Shown piece by piece: positions 7,768-17,100 of a stretch of 64,000 bases of DNA (position 1 is the stretch's first letter; each line of letters begins with the position of its first letter). The notes under the pieces were generated by a model. It had not been told where the DNA came from and did not search any database. It worked only from the letters and a program-made list of their open reading frames with translations. This DNA is from JBBDIP01 sp050260675. Lineage in GTDB: Bacteria > Bacillota > Sulfobacillia > Fermentithermobacillales > Fermentithermobacillaceae. Both the position numbers and the translations under genes were made by a program. The DNA is taken from positions 1 to 64,000 of the forward strand of contig JBLNCN010000004.1 in assembly GCA_050260675.1 (NCBI GenBank), read 5' to 3'.

Positions 7768-9144
7768 CTACGTCCAGTCTATTTCGCTGGCCGACCCAAA
7801 ACGACCCAGCATCGACTCGAATGCCCGTTTTATATTCTCCAGTTCCCCTTCGGTCTTTGCCTCCGCCCGCAGCACCAGCGCGGGCTGGGTATTGGACGCC
7901 CGGAGCAGGCCCCATCCGCCGGGGAAGAGCACGCGGGCGCCGTCTACTGTGATTACCTCATTGGTCTTGGCGAACTCTGCCGACACTTTGGCCACGATCT
8001 CGAACTTCTCGCTATCGGGACAGTGTATTCGGATCTCAGGCGTTGAGAAGTATTTGGGGACAGAAGACAGGTGCTCGCCTACGCTTTTGCCTGTCGTGGT
8101 CAGGATACGGAGCAGTCTTGCCGCTGCATAGACCGCATCGTCATAGCCGTAGTATTCGTGCTTAAAGAACATGTGGCCGGACATCTCGCCGGTGAACAGC
8201 GCCCCCGCTTCGCGCATCCTCGCTTTGACGAGGGAATGCCCCGTCCGCGTGAACTCGGGCCTGCCACCCATCTTCTCGACGGCCTCAACCAGCGCCTGCG
8301 AACACTTAACCTCTATCAGGGCAAGGGCTCCCGGGTTCTTCGGAAGTATCTCCTGCCAGAAGACCACCTGGAGTTCATCACCCCAGACAGGCCTGCCGGA
8401 AGCATCAACAACTCCTATCCTGTCGGCATCCCCGTCAAAACCGATCCCAAGGTCTGCTCCGGTAGAGGTAACCCTGTTGGCCAAGCTTTCGATGTTCTTC
8501 TTCTGAGTCGGATCCGGGTGATGATTGGGAAAAGAGCCGTCGGGCTCAAAGTACATCTCCTCGAAGTCGGCCCCGATCCGCTGGAAGATCTGCCGGGTTA
8601 CCGGTCCGGCCGCTCCGTTTCCGCAGTCCACGACCACCCTCACCTTGTGCGGCCCCAACTTGATCCGCCCCACTACAGCGTCCACGTACGCAGGGATCGG
8701 GTCCTCGCTCGAGAGCGTTCCCTTGCCGTCAGCGAAGTTGCCGGCCTGGACTATCCTCCAGATCTTCTGGATCCCTTCACCGTAAAGCGTGTCGGGCCCA
8801 AGGGCCAGTTTGAAGCCATTGAACTCCGGGGGATTGTGGCTGCCGGTGACCATGGCGCCGCCTTCTATCCCGTACAGGATGCGGGAGAAGTAAAAGACCG
8901 GCGTGGTCACCATACCGATATCCACAACGTCAATACCACATGCAAGCAGGCCGTCGGCCATGGCCTGAGAGTACGCGAAGGAAGAAAGCCGGCAGTCCCG
9001 GCCGACAACCGCTTTGGCCACGCCGTGTTCGCGGAGGAGAGTGCCGTAGGCCCGGCCCAGTATGTAGCTTGTCTTCTGAGTAAGGTCCTCGCCGACGAGG
9101 CCCCTAATGTCGTATTCGCGAAAGATCTGCGGGTTCAGTGCCAC
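7768..9144 (-). CDS. Phosphomannomutase/phosphoglucomutase
   Basis: Interconverts hexose 1- and 6-phosphates for surface-polysaccharide and nucleotide-sugar synthesis. It has the four-domain alpha-D-phosphohexomutase layout: FREYDIRG at the N-terminus, the phosphoserine loop VTGSHNPPEFNG (Ser near 102), the metal loop GFDGDADRIGV (near 240), the sugar loop TGEMSGH and the C-terminal phosphate loop RASNTQPALVLRAEA. The GTG at 9144 is chosen because GAGGTGA lies 8 nt upstream; an in-frame GTG at 9156 overlaps that ribosome site. It heads the operon with DUF151 and dus and is divergent from the DUF1540 gene. Confidence 0.93.
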   Translation of the reverse strand: MALNPQIFREYDIRGLVGEDLTQKTSYILGRAYGTLLREHGVAKAVVGRDCRLSSFAYSQAMADGLLACGIDVVDIGMVTTPVFYFSRILYGIEGGAMVTGSHNPPEFNGFKLALGPDTLYGEGIQKIWRIVQAGNFADGKGTLSSEDPIPAYVDAVVGRIKLGPHKVRVVVDCGNGAAGPVTRQIFQRIGADFEEMYFEPDGSFPNHHPDPTQKKNIESLANRVTSTGADLGIGFDGDADRIGVVDASGRPVWGDELQVVFWQEILPKNPGALALIEVKCSQALVEAVEKMGGRPEFTRTGHSLVKARMREAGALFTGEMSGHMFFKHEYYGYDDAVYAAARLLRILTTTGKSVGEHLSSVPKYFSTPEIRIHCPDSEKFEIVAKVSAEFAKTNEVITVDGARVLFPGGWGLLRASNTQPALVLRAEAKTEGELENIKRAFESMLGRFGSASEIDWT

Positions 9145-9250
9145 CAAAGATCTCACCTCTAACCTCAGATTCTACCCTTGCCAGGGGATTCCTTTCCTCG
9201 TGTATCCCCGCGTCACGCGGGCAAGACTAGGCGTGAAGGGAGGTGAGCGC

Positions 9251-9607
9251 GTGACCGAGGTCAAATGCAAAGTGTCAACGTGCTACTACTGGGGCAACAA
9301 CGATATCTGCAAAGCCGACTCGATCATGGTCGACAACGACACCAGATCCGCAGGTCGCGGTGTAAGCATGGAGGCCGGTGACCTGGAGATTAACACCGGC
9401 GGTGGTCGCAATAGGAGGGCCGGCGACCGGTCCATCGTCACGGGATTCGAGGCAGGGGACCTGGATACCAGGATCGACGCACAGTCGGACGTCAAGAAGT
9501 CGGGAACCGACGTCCTGTCCGGTAGCCACAGCACTAACCAGGCCCAGACTTCCCACGATACCATATGCAGCACGTTCAGGCCGAAAGGTTCGCAGCCCAG
9601 GCATTAG
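9251..9607 (+). CDS. DUF1540 domain protein
   Basis: 118 residues from a GTG preceded by GGGAGGTGAGC. The N-terminus KCKVSTCYYWGNNDICKADSI is the DUF1540 pattern with three spaced cysteines, and a fourth appears in the C-terminal DTICSTF, also typical. The cysteines suggest metal binding, and the family is largely confined to spore-forming Firmicutes; function unknown. The middle (about 35-95) is polar and low in complexity (GDLEINTGGG, AGDLDTR). It is monocistronic and divergent from the mutase gene. Confidence 0.85.
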   Translation: MTEVKCKVSTCYYWGNNDICKADSIMVDNDTRSAGRGVSMEAGDLEINTGGGRNRRAGDRSIVTGFEAGDLDTRIDAQSDVKKSGTDVLSGSHSTNQAQTSHDTICSTFRPKGSQPRH

Positions 9608-9705
9608 AAAGACAGGACGGTTAGTCGCGATGCAAGCAGAAAAGGGGCCGGGAATGGCCTCTTTTCTGTAAGCGGCTTACAATGGAGATATGCGGGGAGT
9701 TACGG

Positions 9706-10476
9706 ATGGAGAGTGACGTGAAGATGCCGGACCCGGCTGGAGTATACGCGGCCAAGACGCTGCTTCCATGCAGAGGGATCGTATTCGACAAGGACGGCAC
9801 CCTCCTGGACATCTGGCCCATGCTTACCGCGCTGGCCAAAGAGAGAAGACGGCACCTATCGGCCAGGGTGAGGCCGGACGCGGTTGACGCGGTGAGCGCT
9901 GCCGTGGGGTTTGACCCCAGGAGCGGCACGATAGCGCCGTTCGGGCCTCTAGCGTCCGCTGCCAAGCGCGATGAGATCGCGATCGCCGCCGGGGCACTGT
10001 GGGCCAAGGGGATCCCGTGGCACCAAGCTCATTCGATCGCTCGCGACTCCTACGATGAGGCCGACCGCACACTGGACATAACCGCCGGCGTGCAGGCGTT
10101 TCCGGGCGTTCCTGAGACCCTGGCCGCCTTATCCCAGGCGGGACTCCTTCTATTCGTGGTCACCGCAGACAGCCACGACCGGGCTGAACGCATGCTGTCC
10201 TACCTAGGCCTAACCCAGTACATAACGGGGATCGTCGGCGCGGACGAAGTAACTCGCACCAAACCCGATCCTGAAGCGGTGCTGGCGTGCGCGGCAAAAG
10301 CGGGGCTCGCTCCCGGCCAGATAGTAGTTGTAGGAGACGGACCTCAAGACGCCCTCATGGGCAGGCGCGCCGGAGCGAAGGCCATCGGCGTCCTGACCGG
10401 CGTCGCGACCTACGACGACCTGCAGGGTTACTGCGACGCCGTCCTTCCGAGCGTATCTGACATACGGCCGGCGTAG
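9706..10476 (+). CDS. HAD-family phosphatase (phosphoglycolate phosphatase-like)
   Basis: 256 residues. HAD motif I is VFDKDGTLLD (Asp28 and Asp30), motif II is FVVTADS, motif III is the Lys in TRTKPDPE and motif IV is VVVGDGPQDALMG; a helical cap lies between motifs I and II. This is the Gph/PGMB-like subgroup acting on small phosphate esters, substrate unknown. The ATG at 9706 has GGGGAG upstream; an ATG at 9682 is possible. Its stop codon abuts the stop of convergent coaX with no intergenic base, so transcripts may interfere. Confidence 0.85.
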   Translation: MESDVKMPDPAGVYAAKTLLPCRGIVFDKDGTLLDIWPMLTALAKERRRHLSARVRPDAVDAVSAAVGFDPRSGTIAPFGPLASAAKRDEIAIAAGALWAKGIPWHQAHSIARDSYDEADRTLDITAGVQAFPGVPETLAALSQAGLLLFVVTADSHDRAERMLSYLGLTQYITGIVGADEVTRTKPDPEAVLACAAKAGLAPGQIVVVGDGPQDALMGRRAGAKAIGVLTGVATYDDLQGYCDAVLPSVSDIRPA

Positions 10477-11244
10477 TTATTGGTTCTTCTCATATATGAG
10501 GTACAGGCCGTCCAGGACGAGGAACTGGTCGACGACCTCGATGGTCGCGGACTCTTCCGACACCATTTTCGCAAGCCCGCCGGTGGCTATGACCCGGGGA
10601 GTCCCGCTCATTTCCTTGGCTATCCTTCGGATAAGGCCGTCCGCCAACCCGGCGAACCCGTAGACGACCCCGGACTGCATCCCCTGGGCCGTGGTCTTCC
10701 CTATCGCGGTCTGCGGTCTTGCGAGCTCAATCCTAGGTAGCTTGGCGGCTTTCTCAAAGAGGGCGTCCAGGGAGGTCAGGATGCCTGGCGCCACGGCTCC
10801 ACCAAGGTAGTTGCCGTCGGCGGAAACTACGTCAAATGTGGTGGCAGTGCCGAAGTCCACTATTATGGCCGGTCCGCCGTACTTGTGCAGAGCGGCCACC
10901 GCGTGTGCGATCCTATCAGGGCCGACTTCCTTGGGGTTCTCAAACTTAACGTTGATCCCGGTCTTGGTGCCGGGGCCAACGACAAGCGGCTCCTTGCCTG
11001 CGTACTTCAGGATCGCCCGCTCCAGGACCGGTGTCATGGGCGGCACGACCGAGGCTATCACCGCTCCTCGCAGACCCTTCGGCGTGAGCCCGATGGTAGT
11101 GAGGAACGAGAGGAACAGCATGCCGTACTCGTCTTCGGTCCTGTGACGGTCGGTAGAGATCCGCCAGTGATGCTGGATCTTCCCGTCCCTGCCGTACACG
11201 CCGAGGGCGATTTGAGTATTGCCGGCATCTATCGCGAGGAGCAT
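10477..11244 (-). CDS. coaX: Type III pantothenate kinase
   Basis: Phosphorylates pantothenate, the first step of coenzyme A synthesis. 255 residues with the ASKHA fold: MLLAIDAGNTQIALG (phosphate 1), VEAPGTK-like VGPGTKTGINV, the GPDRIAHAVAA motif, IIVDFGTATTFD, GGAVAPGI and VIATGGLAKM. The start ATG follows AGGAGGAA. It lies 60 nt downstream of an ECF S component, which suggests that transporter imports pantothenate or a related precursor. Confidence 0.97.
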   Translation of the reverse strand: MLLAIDAGNTQIALGVYGRDGKIQHHWRISTDRHRTEDEYGMLFLSFLTTIGLTPKGLRGAVIASVVPPMTPVLERAILKYAGKEPLVVGPGTKTGINVKFENPKEVGPDRIAHAVAALHKYGGPAIIVDFGTATTFDVVSADGNYLGGAVAPGILTSLDALFEKAAKLPRIELARPQTAIGKTTAQGMQSGVVYGFAGLADGLIRRIAKEMSGTPRVIATGGLAKMVSEESATIEVVDQFLVLDGLYLIYEKNQ

Positions 11245-11304
11245 CGCCTATTCCTCCTAATGGACGAATATGTGACCGACGAACTCACGTGCCGGCGGAC
11301 TCGC

Positions 11305-12033
11305 CTATTCGCTCTTGCGGCCCCTGATCAGGCCCTCGGTACCCTTGTACACAAGGCTGGTGAGGATCACCGCCACAGCAGCCTCAGGCAGGCCGTTTGC
11401 CAAACCAATGCCCAGCGCAACCTCGGCAGGCATGTGGCCGAACGCCACGATCAGGCCCAGGACCAGGACCGTATTGGTCAAGCTGCCGGCCGCAGCAGCA
11501 AGAGCGGGCCCGTGACCGAACTTCTTGTCAAGGAAACTGAAGATCAAGACTGCAAGCCCACCGGCGACTATCCCGATGAGATAGCGGATTGCCGCAGCGC
11601 CGGCCACAGACGCAGACAACACGTAACCGGTGTAACCGGCCAAGCCCGCCATGACCACGGCAAGGACCGCGCGCCCCTTAACGCCTCTTACCAGCGCAAA
11701 CACATAGTACGCGACGATGCCGATCAGGATCCGCGGCAGCACGGCAATAACGGGGTTGCTGAAGATAACCTTCTCGATGGGGCTGCCGATGTTCTGAGCC
11801 TGCCACATGCTGAAGAGCCCGAACATGGCTCCAACCACGCCTCCGAGAACAGGGCCTTCAATGATGCCTGCCAAGATGGTGGGTATGTGCATGGTGGTGA
11901 TGGCTATTCCCGGGAGCTGTATGAACCCCAGTTGAGGCGTCATTCCCAGGACAACTGTGATCGCTCCGAGGACTCCGGTGAACGCAATCTGACGGGCCGA
12001 AAACTTAAGGGAACCTGCTCCTGCGGAACCCAT
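11305..12033 (-). CDS. ECF transporter S component (candidate pantothenate importer)
   Basis: 242 residues, almost entirely hydrophobic, with about six membrane segments. The N-terminus RQIAFTGVLGAITVVLG is a typical S-component first helix, and the Ala/Gly pattern supports docking to an ECF core. The ATG at 12033 has GGAGGTG nine bases upstream; an in-frame reading from 12120 is unsupported. Direct linkage to coaX argues for pantothenate as substrate, but this is inference from context. No ECF ATPase or T component is in the window, so it would use a shared module. A 12-bp palindrome GAGGTGCACCTC spans the ribosome-binding site (about 12037-12048) and could affect translation. Confidence 0.78.
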   Translation of the reverse strand: MGSAGAGSLKFSARQIAFTGVLGAITVVLGMTPQLGFIQLPGIAITTMHIPTILAGIIEGPVLGGVVGAMFGLFSMWQAQNIGSPIEKVIFSNPVIAVLPRILIGIVAYYVFALVRGVKGRAVLAVVMAGLAGYTGYVLSASVAGAAAIRYLIGIVAGGLAVLIFSFLDKKFGHGPALAAAAGSLTNTVLVLGLIVAFGHMPAEVALGIGLANGLPEAAVAVILTSLVYKGTEGLIRGRKSE

Positions 12034-12381
12034 GTAGAGGTGCACCTCCGTTCCGGCTCCTCTCCCAAGGATGCCGGTCGTGTGAGATAGGTATTGGTCC
12101 CTACGCTGCGCTTCCGACAACCCGCACTCCGGGCGCGGATCGCGAGTCCGGTGGCTACACCTACCGGCCCGCCTTCCGCTGCCAGATCTGCCGCAGCATC
12201 CGGGGTAACATCCGCTGCAACACCTGCGGCAGCGAGGTGTCGCGCCTGCACTCTTCGCCGGGTCTGCTGTAAGCCTGCAGCCGGTGACCAGCCCTATTCT
12301 ATACCTGAATTGCGATACAAGTCACCAGTGGCGTCCTCTGCTCGAAAGTGCGAAGTGTGTCCCGAGAACGGTCTTGCGAGA
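12034..12381 (-). other. Leader region of the ECF S-component gene, no gene recognised
   Basis: About 350 bases between the M23 peptidase stop and the S-component start. The minus strand is GC-rich with several overlapping inverted repeats, for example GCAGC/GCTGC and CCGCAG/CTGCGG arms around 12190-12235, and the GAGGTGCACCTC palindrome at the ribosome site. It may be a structured mRNA leader, but I could not match it to a known riboswitch. Confidence 0.3.
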
Positions 12382-13350
12382 TCATTCTGGGAGGTATTGC
12401 TCTGGATCAACCGCATCGCCTTCCAACCGGACCTCATAATGCAGATGAGGTCCAGTGCTCACACCGGTGTTGCCCACACGAGCAATCGGGTTGCCCCGCT
12501 TGACCTCTTGACCGGGTCTTACCAGTGTCGTTGAGCAATGCCCGTACAACGTCTCGATGCCGAAGCCATGGGCGATGACCACTCTAATGCCGTATCCACC
12601 CTCCCACCCCGCTGCCGTGACCGTGCCGTCGGCAGCCGCCTTAATGACCGCTCCGGCCGGCGCCGCCACATCAACCCCGCTGTGATAAGCGTTGACTTTC
12701 GTCATCGGATGAACACGCCATCCAAACTGTGAGGTGATAGCGCCATCTACTGGGCGTATCGAGGGGGTAGCTCTCCGAAGGTCAACTTCCGCGGATACGT
12801 CGTGGGAAACCAAAGATACGCTCTCCTCAAGATCAGCAGCCAGGAAACGCAATTGATCGGAGTCTTCGCGCAGGGACTCCACTGTCTTTGAGATTTCCCG
12901 AAATGAAGCCAATCGAGAGAGTCCTCCACGCGACACCGGGAGTAGACCATCAGGGGTCCTCGCACCTCTGGCCTGGCCGGCTTCTTGCTTCGAGATGCCC
13001 TCCTCGCGCAGGACATCCCTGAGCTCCTCAACTTCTAGCCACGCATCTTGGAGTCTGCTGTATAGGGCGCTGTACTCCTCCTGCAGACTCGCAACTTGGC
13101 TCCTGACGTTGTCCTCGAAAGCCTCAAGATGACGGTACTCTGAGATCCTGCGGCGAGCCAGAACATACCCGATCGAGAATACGGAGAGCATGAGAACGAC
13201 AGCCAATGTGGTACACATCAGCGCTATGATGGCCCTCAGACTGATTCTTAACGTTAGCGTCTTGTCATATGCGCTGACCAGCATGAGAGTATAAACCCTG
13301 GAGGTATCACACTTGATCGCTGCGCGACGCGTTTTTCTCTGCCTCAGCAC
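12382..13350 (-). CDS. M23 (LytM-type) peptidoglycan endopeptidase, membrane anchored
   Basis: Up to 322 residues. One N-terminal membrane helix (about 40-65) is followed by a coiled coil (about 75-180) and a C-terminal M23 domain with the zinc ligands in AYHSGVD and GPHLHYEV, and the core ITSQFGWRVHPMT. It therefore probably cleaves peptidoglycan cross-links outside the membrane. The start is uncertain: GTG at 13350 or ATG at 13284, both without a convincing ribosome site; the later start still keeps the anchor. It resembles spore- and division-associated M23 proteins. It is transcribed divergently from the XRE regulator. Confidence 0.88.
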   Translation of the reverse strand: MLRQRKTRRAAIKCDTSRVYTLMLVSAYDKTLTLRISLRAIIALMCTTLAVVLMLSVFSIGYVLARRRISEYRHLEAFEDNVRSQVASLQEEYSALYSRLQDAWLEVEELRDVLREEGISKQEAGQARGARTPDGLLPVSRGGLSRLASFREISKTVESLREDSDQLRFLAADLEESVSLVSHDVSAEVDLRRATPSIRPVDGAITSQFGWRVHPMTKVNAYHSGVDVAAPAGAVIKAAADGTVTAAGWEGGYGIRVVIAHGFGIETLYGHCSTTLVRPGQEVKRGNPIARVGNTGVSTGPHLHYEVRLEGDAVDPEQYLPE

Positions 13351-13640
13351 GGTTCGACAATCCCTCGATCACAAATCGCTCTTGCATATGCTATCTCGAA
13401 CCGCTTGCTTTAGCAAGCAGATATGAGCATTGAAGGAGTAGTGCGTGATCTTGGGCGAAAGCGTAATCTGGTGTTGGGTCGCCGCATTTCTCTTACGGCG
13501 AGAGCTCTCAATCGATCCAGTCTACCGGAAAGCTGGTGACTCAAACTCTCAGACTCTTGGCTCTCTTTTCGGAGAAGCTTAGGGACGCTGCTCCCTAACC
13601 GATAGTGAATATGAGATCCGTAGAGTTGGAGGTACTGCAT
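13351..13640. other. Divergent intergenic region with a Spo0A-box-like site and a hairpin
   Basis: About 290 bases between the divergent M23 and XRE genes. TTCGACA (13353-13359) matches the 0A-box consensus (TGTCGAA on the minus strand) next to the upstream M23 start. GCTTGC-TTTA-GCAAGC (13403-13418) forms a hairpin with no U-run. I see no further gene. Confidence 0.35.
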
Positions 13641-14063
13641 GTGAATGAGAATGACTGTCATGACCCCAAAGGGGGATCTTGTCGTGCAGACCAACCATCA
13701 TCGTGCTTCGGCAAGCGCCTGCGAGAGCTGCGAATCAAGAGAGGGCTCTCGGTCAGGAGGCTGGCTCAGATGGCAGGTGTTTCTAACGCGTACTTATCTC
13801 AAGTTGAGACCGGCAGCAGGAGAGTACCTTCGCCTCGGATCCTGAAGCGCTTGGCTGAACCTCTAGGCATCGCCCCAGACGAACTGTTAGATATCGCATG
13901 GCAGGTCTCCTCTCCTCGCTTGAAATGGCCTCAGACCACGATCGATATGAGCGAGCTGCTCAAGCAGGGAAACCTGACATTTGGTCGCTTCCCGCTATCT
14001 TCTGAGGATATCGAAAAACTGAGGGGATACCTCGAAAGATACTTCTCCACGAGGGACAAATGA
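13641..14063 (+). CDS. XRE-family transcriptional regulator
   Basis: 140 residues from GTG 13641, with TTGGAGGT seven bases upstream; longer in-frame starts overlap that site. The HTH is textbook: FGKRLRELRIKRGLSVRRLAQ then MAGVSNAYLSQVETGSRR (about residues 23-60), with ILKRLAEPLGIAPDELL after it. The C-terminal half (about 75-140) contains DMSELLKQGNLTFGRFPLSSEDIEKL, seen in SinR/ImmR-like regulators that act on development or mobile elements. It precedes the giant LuxR-type regulator in the same direction and may control it. Confidence 0.85.
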   Translation: MNENDCHDPKGGSCRADQPSSCFGKRLRELRIKRGLSVRRLAQMAGVSNAYLSQVETGSRRVPSPRILKRLAEPLGIAPDELLDIAWQVSSPRLKWPQTTIDMSELLKQGNLTFGRFPLSSEDIEKLRGYLERYFSTRDK

Positions 14064-14113
14064 GTTGACGATGGGGCTCGACTTCACTCACCATGGCTAG
14101 AGCCCGCCCGGTA

Positions 14114-14137
14114 TTGACACGAAGCACACTTAGTGTG
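14114..14137 (+). promoter_or_regulatory. Perfect -35 box with palindromic operator candidate
   Basis: TTGACA (14114-14119) is followed by the palindrome CACACTTAGTGTG (14125-14137), and then only a weak -10 (GAGACT). A strong -35, poor -10 and dyad in between suggest a regulated promoter for the giant regulator gene starting at 14157, perhaps bound by the XRE protein. Confidence 0.4.
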
Positions 14138-14156
14138 GAGACTAAGGCGGAGCAGC

Positions 14157-17100
14157 ATGGATCATCAGATCTCTAGCACAAGGCCTATGGAGTGTGGAGC
14201 ACGAAGCATGGTTCGCGCAAAGGACTCAGCCTCGTTAGGACAGACCAGTCTTCCCGACTTGCCAGGGTACGTGATTCGAGACGAATTATATGCTGGTCTT
14301 CGAACCAGAATATACCGTGGTTGGTCAGTCACGAGACAGGTGCCGGTCCTCATAAAGGCGCCAAAACCCCAGACGGCTTCCCTACCTGATGTAACCAACA
14401 TCTTCTATGAATATGAGATTACCCGAGACTTGGAGCTAGATGGTATCGCCAAGATCATCGAACTGGTAAACGTAGGTACGACTCTAGCAATCATCTTCGA
14501 AGACGCGGGAGCCATACCCCTAGCACAATACATCGAGGACAGGGCTGTTCGGATTCATGATTTTCTCGACATAGCTTTGCACTTGGTCGAGACGCTTGCA
14601 CGACTACACCAAAGTGGCATAGTCCACAGGAACATCAGCGACGAAAGCATCCTTGTTCATCCGAAGACCAAGAGAGTGGCAATCACAGGCTTTGCTGCCG
14701 AGTCAACCGTGCCTCAACTGAAGTCTTTCACCGAGCTCGGGCACCCAGCGTACATGGCGCCCGAGCAGACTGGTTTAGGATCATATAACGTTGACCACCG
14801 GAGTGACTACTACTCGCTCGGAGTAGTGTTCTACAAGATGCTGACTGGCAAGCTTCCGCTTGAGGCCACAAGCTCTTCCGAATGGATTCTGGTCCACGCT
14901 ACTCAAGAACCTACGCCACCTCACGCAGTGAACCCGAGAGTTCCCCGGGCGCTATCACACATAACGATGCGGATGCTGTCGAAGAGTCCGGACGAGCGGT
15001 ATCAAAGCTCATGGGGACTTATACGGGACCTGCGAGAATGCAGCGACCGGATGAACGCCGCCGATACTGCTGGACCTTTAGGTACCGGGCAGCCTGAGCT
15101 CCACCCCCGGTTTGCGCTGTCCCGGAAGCTGGTCGGTAGGCGCGAGCACGCAGCGATTCTGAAGAGAGCCCTTGATCAAGCCAGCCGAGGCAAGGGCGGA
15201 ATCGTACTATTGGGAGGCGAAGCGGGGATAGGGAAAACCAAACTGGTGAAGGAGGTCCTAAGGCCACTCGCTATCGAGAAAGGGTACTACGGTTATGGAA
15301 AGGCCGAACAGATCAAGCATCACACTCCCTATGCTTCTTTAGTCAGCGCTCTAGACATGATCGTGAGACAGCTCATAACAGATAGTGAATGCAACCTAGC
15401 GATGTGGAAAAACGAAATACTCAAGGCAGTGGGACGAAACGGAGCAGTGGTTACCGAACTCCTTCCTGATGTTGAGACGATAATTGGTCCGCAGCCCCAG
15501 CTTGAAGCACTCAGTCCAAAAGAGGCGCAGAACCGATTCTTCATGGTCCTTGGGGATTTCTTGGGCGCTCTTGCCGGTCGAAGCGCTCCCCTCGTGCTGT
15601 TCCTCGATGACCTACAGTGGATAGAAGTGGCTTCTCTGCAGCTCCTGCGCTACCTGTGCTTACGCCTCACGTGTTTTATGGTAGTCGGCGCCTATAGAGA
15701 CAACGAAGTTGACAAATCCCATCCACTAACTGATTTTGTGCAGCATGTTCGCGGGAAAATCCCGGTTACAGAGCTCCATCTGGACCCCCTAAACGCAGAG
15801 GAAGTTGTCGAGTTTGTAGCAGACACCTTTGGTTGTCCATCGAAACAAATACAGCCTCTGGCCGCCATGTTGGAACGAAAAACCTATGGAAATCCCCTCT
15901 TTCTCGGGGAGTCGCTTAAAGCAATCTACGACGAGAGCGTCGTAAGGCTGAACGAGTATACGGGATACTGGGAGTGGAAAGCTGATTCGGTAGAGAGTTT
16001 GAAGATACCCGGTAGCATTGTGGAACTAATCCTAATGAGGCTAAACAGAATTCCACAAGCCTCTCTGGAACTCCTGAAACTAGCCTCCTGTCTGGGACAT
16101 ACCTTCGATCTCGAGTCCTTGTCGCTCATCAGCGAAATGACCCTCTCAGAGGCCTCTGCCCACTTGGCTCCTGCAATGAAGGAGGGCCTTGTGTTCCCGA
16201 CTTCCGGGCAGAGCGACAACAGATCCTTCGAATTCAGTCATGACAGGATTCAGCAGTCCGTATACTCTTTGTTCTCGGAAGATGAAAGAAAGAAAGTGCA
16301 CTTGAGGATCGGGCGGTTCATGCTGAGGGAAGTCTTGCCGGACGACCCTGACAACAGGGCGCTTCCCACCATGGACCACATTAACCGCAGTCTGGACTTG
16401 ATAGACTGCCCTCGAGAAAGACTGCAATTCGCCGATTACAACCTTCGAGCAGGCCGAAAAGCAAAATCATCCGCTGCTCATGATTCCGCCTTGAGTTACT
16501 TCAGGGCTGGGAAGGAACTCCTTCCGGAAGATGCTTGGACCCAGCATTACAGCCTATGCTACGCTCTTCACCTCGAATGTGCCCAGTGTGAGTACATGAT
16601 GGGCGGGAGCACGGAAGCGGAGAATCTGCTCGATATACTGATCAATCATGCCAAGACCGAGTTGGAGAAGGCTGACATCCACAGCATGAGGATGGTACTG
16701 TACGCAGAAACGGGAGACTATGGGAGGGCGCTGGAAACAGGCATTAACACCTTGAGCGCACTTGGCATGCCCGTGCCGGCGCGGCCTGCTGCACTGCATT
16801 ACGTCAAGGAAGTCCTTCTCTATAAATGGCTCATGCTCAACAGAGGCGTCGAGTACCTCATCAACCTACCTGCAATAAGCGATGAGAAACAGAAGAAGGT
16901 CACCGAAGTACTGGTCAAGTTCATACTTGTGACATGCACCAACTATCCCGACCTGTATGCTCTCACTATTATCAAAGCGGGAAACCACGCCATAAGGCAC
17001 GGTGGTTCCGAAATGGCTCCCGTTGGTTACTTGGGTTTTGCAATAACCGAAGGGAGCGTACTGGGGAACTATGCAAGAGGGTATGAGTTGGGTAAGGCGG

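Noticed and set aside
12034..12273. Plus-strand frame with CQIC and CNTC pairs resembling a zinc ribbon (12180-12273)
   Set aside because: It has no ATG, GTG or TTG in frame and no ribosome site, and it runs antisense to the leader of the S-component gene; the Cys pairs probably come from GC-rich inverted repeats.
12034..12381. Cobalamin riboswitch before the ECF S component (GCCACTG-like sequence)
   Set aside because: Only one short motif matches; the B12 box and core arrangement are missing.
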